A stretch of DNA of 64,000 nucleotides, from NCBI GenBank assembly GCA_037833965.1, contig AP031356.1:9446501-9510500 (forward strand). The letters run 5' to 3'. Below, piece after piece: positions 63,262-64,000 of the stretch. Position numbers and translations under genes: made by a program. Under the pieces are notes generated by a model that was not told where the DNA came from, searched no databases, and was given only the letters and a program-made list of their open reading frames with translations. The first letter of the stretch is position 1, and each line of letters begins with the position of its first letter. Source of the DNA: Marchantia polymorpha subsp. ruderalis (taxonomy: Eukaryota; Streptophyta; Marchantiopsida; Marchantiales; Marchantiaceae).

Positions 63262-63795
63262 TAGAGCTCCAATAGGGTCCAGATTGAATTTGACCTCCTA
63301 ACAAAATCCGACCCAAAAAAGCAGGTCGGATTCAAATCAATTCAGGTGGAAATCAAAATCGGGGTCGGCGGATTCATGATTGTGAGGGGACGGCAAGTGG
63401 AGGAACGCCAAGGAAGAATTGGAAAATTGGAGCTGCAAGTATATTCTTGACAAAGAAGCGATGCGAGAATAATTTGAGAAGTCATGATGAACAGCATAGG
63501 TAGCGCAACGCAGCCTAGCTAGGCGTAGAAGCAAGCGAGCAAAGGAGCAGATGCTTGCATTGTTTCGAACGAGGTGCGCAGTAGACAGGAGGAGCAGGAG
63601 GTGTAACATGCACAAGAGGAGGAGCAAAGTTTAGCGAGATGGAGCGGAAGTCAATGCAGAAGACGACGGATCATCTGGGCTTGCAACTGAGCTCTTATTG
63701 GTAGTTGCTGTATTAGTTTTTTTATTTTGGATCGGGTACAGCCCTCTATCCGAACTTGGATTTTCAGGTTTTACTTGAACTCCATCGGAGCTCTA
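63262..63795. mobile_element. hAT-type non-autonomous element (MITE), 534 bp
   Basis: Imperfect terminal inverted repeats: the left end is TAGAGCTCCAATAGGGTCC, and the reverse complement of the right end is TAGAGCTCCGATGGAGTTC. The TAGAG start fits the hAT consensus. The flanks are GTCAAGAT (63254-63261) and GTCAAAAT (63796-63803), an 8-bp target duplication with one mismatch, also as expected for hAT. The interior encodes no transposase; a 96-codon minus-strand frame inside is probably fortuitous. Its GC content exceeds the flanks. Confidence 0.75.
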
Positions 63796-63803
63796 GTCAA
63801 AAT

Positions 63804-64000
63804 GATCATGTAAAATGAATGATAGAATTAAATATTTCATTATTCACCTTCTTCATACATATACAAGAATTGTACATACAGAAAAAAAATCCTTGAACTT
63901 TCATAAAATCATCAAATTTTTGCATTTGATTGTTTAAGAACTTGCTTCAATCCATGTAAATAATTTTTAATTATATACATATCAACTTATTTTGAACTTT
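63804..64000. other. AT-rich flank to window end
   Basis: No feature seen. Confidence 0.4.

Noticed and set aside
63337-63627. 96-codon Leu-rich minus-strand frame
   Set aside because: Inside the hAT-type MITE; low complexity and no transposase features.
1-64000. CRISPR arrays, bacterial operons or organellar gene clusters
   Set aside because: No regularly spaced repeats, no Shine-Dalgarno-type operons, no rRNA or organelle genes seen; the sequence is plant nuclear in character.

Overview
This window reads as nuclear DNA of a streptophyte plant. Evidence is a plant-type UBP22 deubiquitinase gene cut by the left edge (1-1162), an elongator tRNA-Met with the intron position typical of plants (10830-10915), and AT-rich, retrotransposon-dense intergenic DNA. 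The low gene density and the retroelement types would suit a bryophyte or another early-diverging lineage, but nothing here fixes the species.

Layout. 1-1162 is the C-terminal half of UBP22. 1149-11.8 kb has a few coding-like pieces, a short tandem duplication and the tRNA. 11.9-15.5 kb and 26.4-27.4 kb are the two halves of an old, stop-riddled Ty3/gypsy element on the minus strand. Between them, at 15485-26411, a younger minus-strand Ty3/gypsy element has inserted, with an AAGG direct repeat at both outer edges. 27.4-60.5 kb has no gene I can name; I mark hairpins, microsatellites and two candidate exons. 60.5-61.3 kb is a LINE 3' fragment, about 62.5-62.9 kb a copia RNase H relic, and 63262-63795 a hAT-type MITE with an 8-bp target duplication.

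The centrepiece is the younger element. Read on the minus strand it encodes Gag with a CCHC knuckle, then one continuous pol frame: retropepsin-like protease, a full-length DNA cytosine-5 methyltransferase domain with motifs in canonical order (I, IV, VI, VIII, IX/X), reverse transcriptase, RNase H, integrase, and a C-terminal PHD finger with all eight zinc ligands. A DNA-methylation writer and a histone reader in one retrotransposon suggest an element that acts on, or evades, host chromatin silencing. This copy is dead: ten in-frame stops (six TAG, four TGA, no TAA), no frameshift in about 5.6 kb of pol, and the methyltransferase catalytic Cys replaced by Phe. The stops fit C-to-T decay at methylated CG/CHG sites. 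Its leader holds a 236-bp inverted repeat with a 39-nt loop, and its terminal repeats have an abnormal geometry that I describe but cannot fully resolve.
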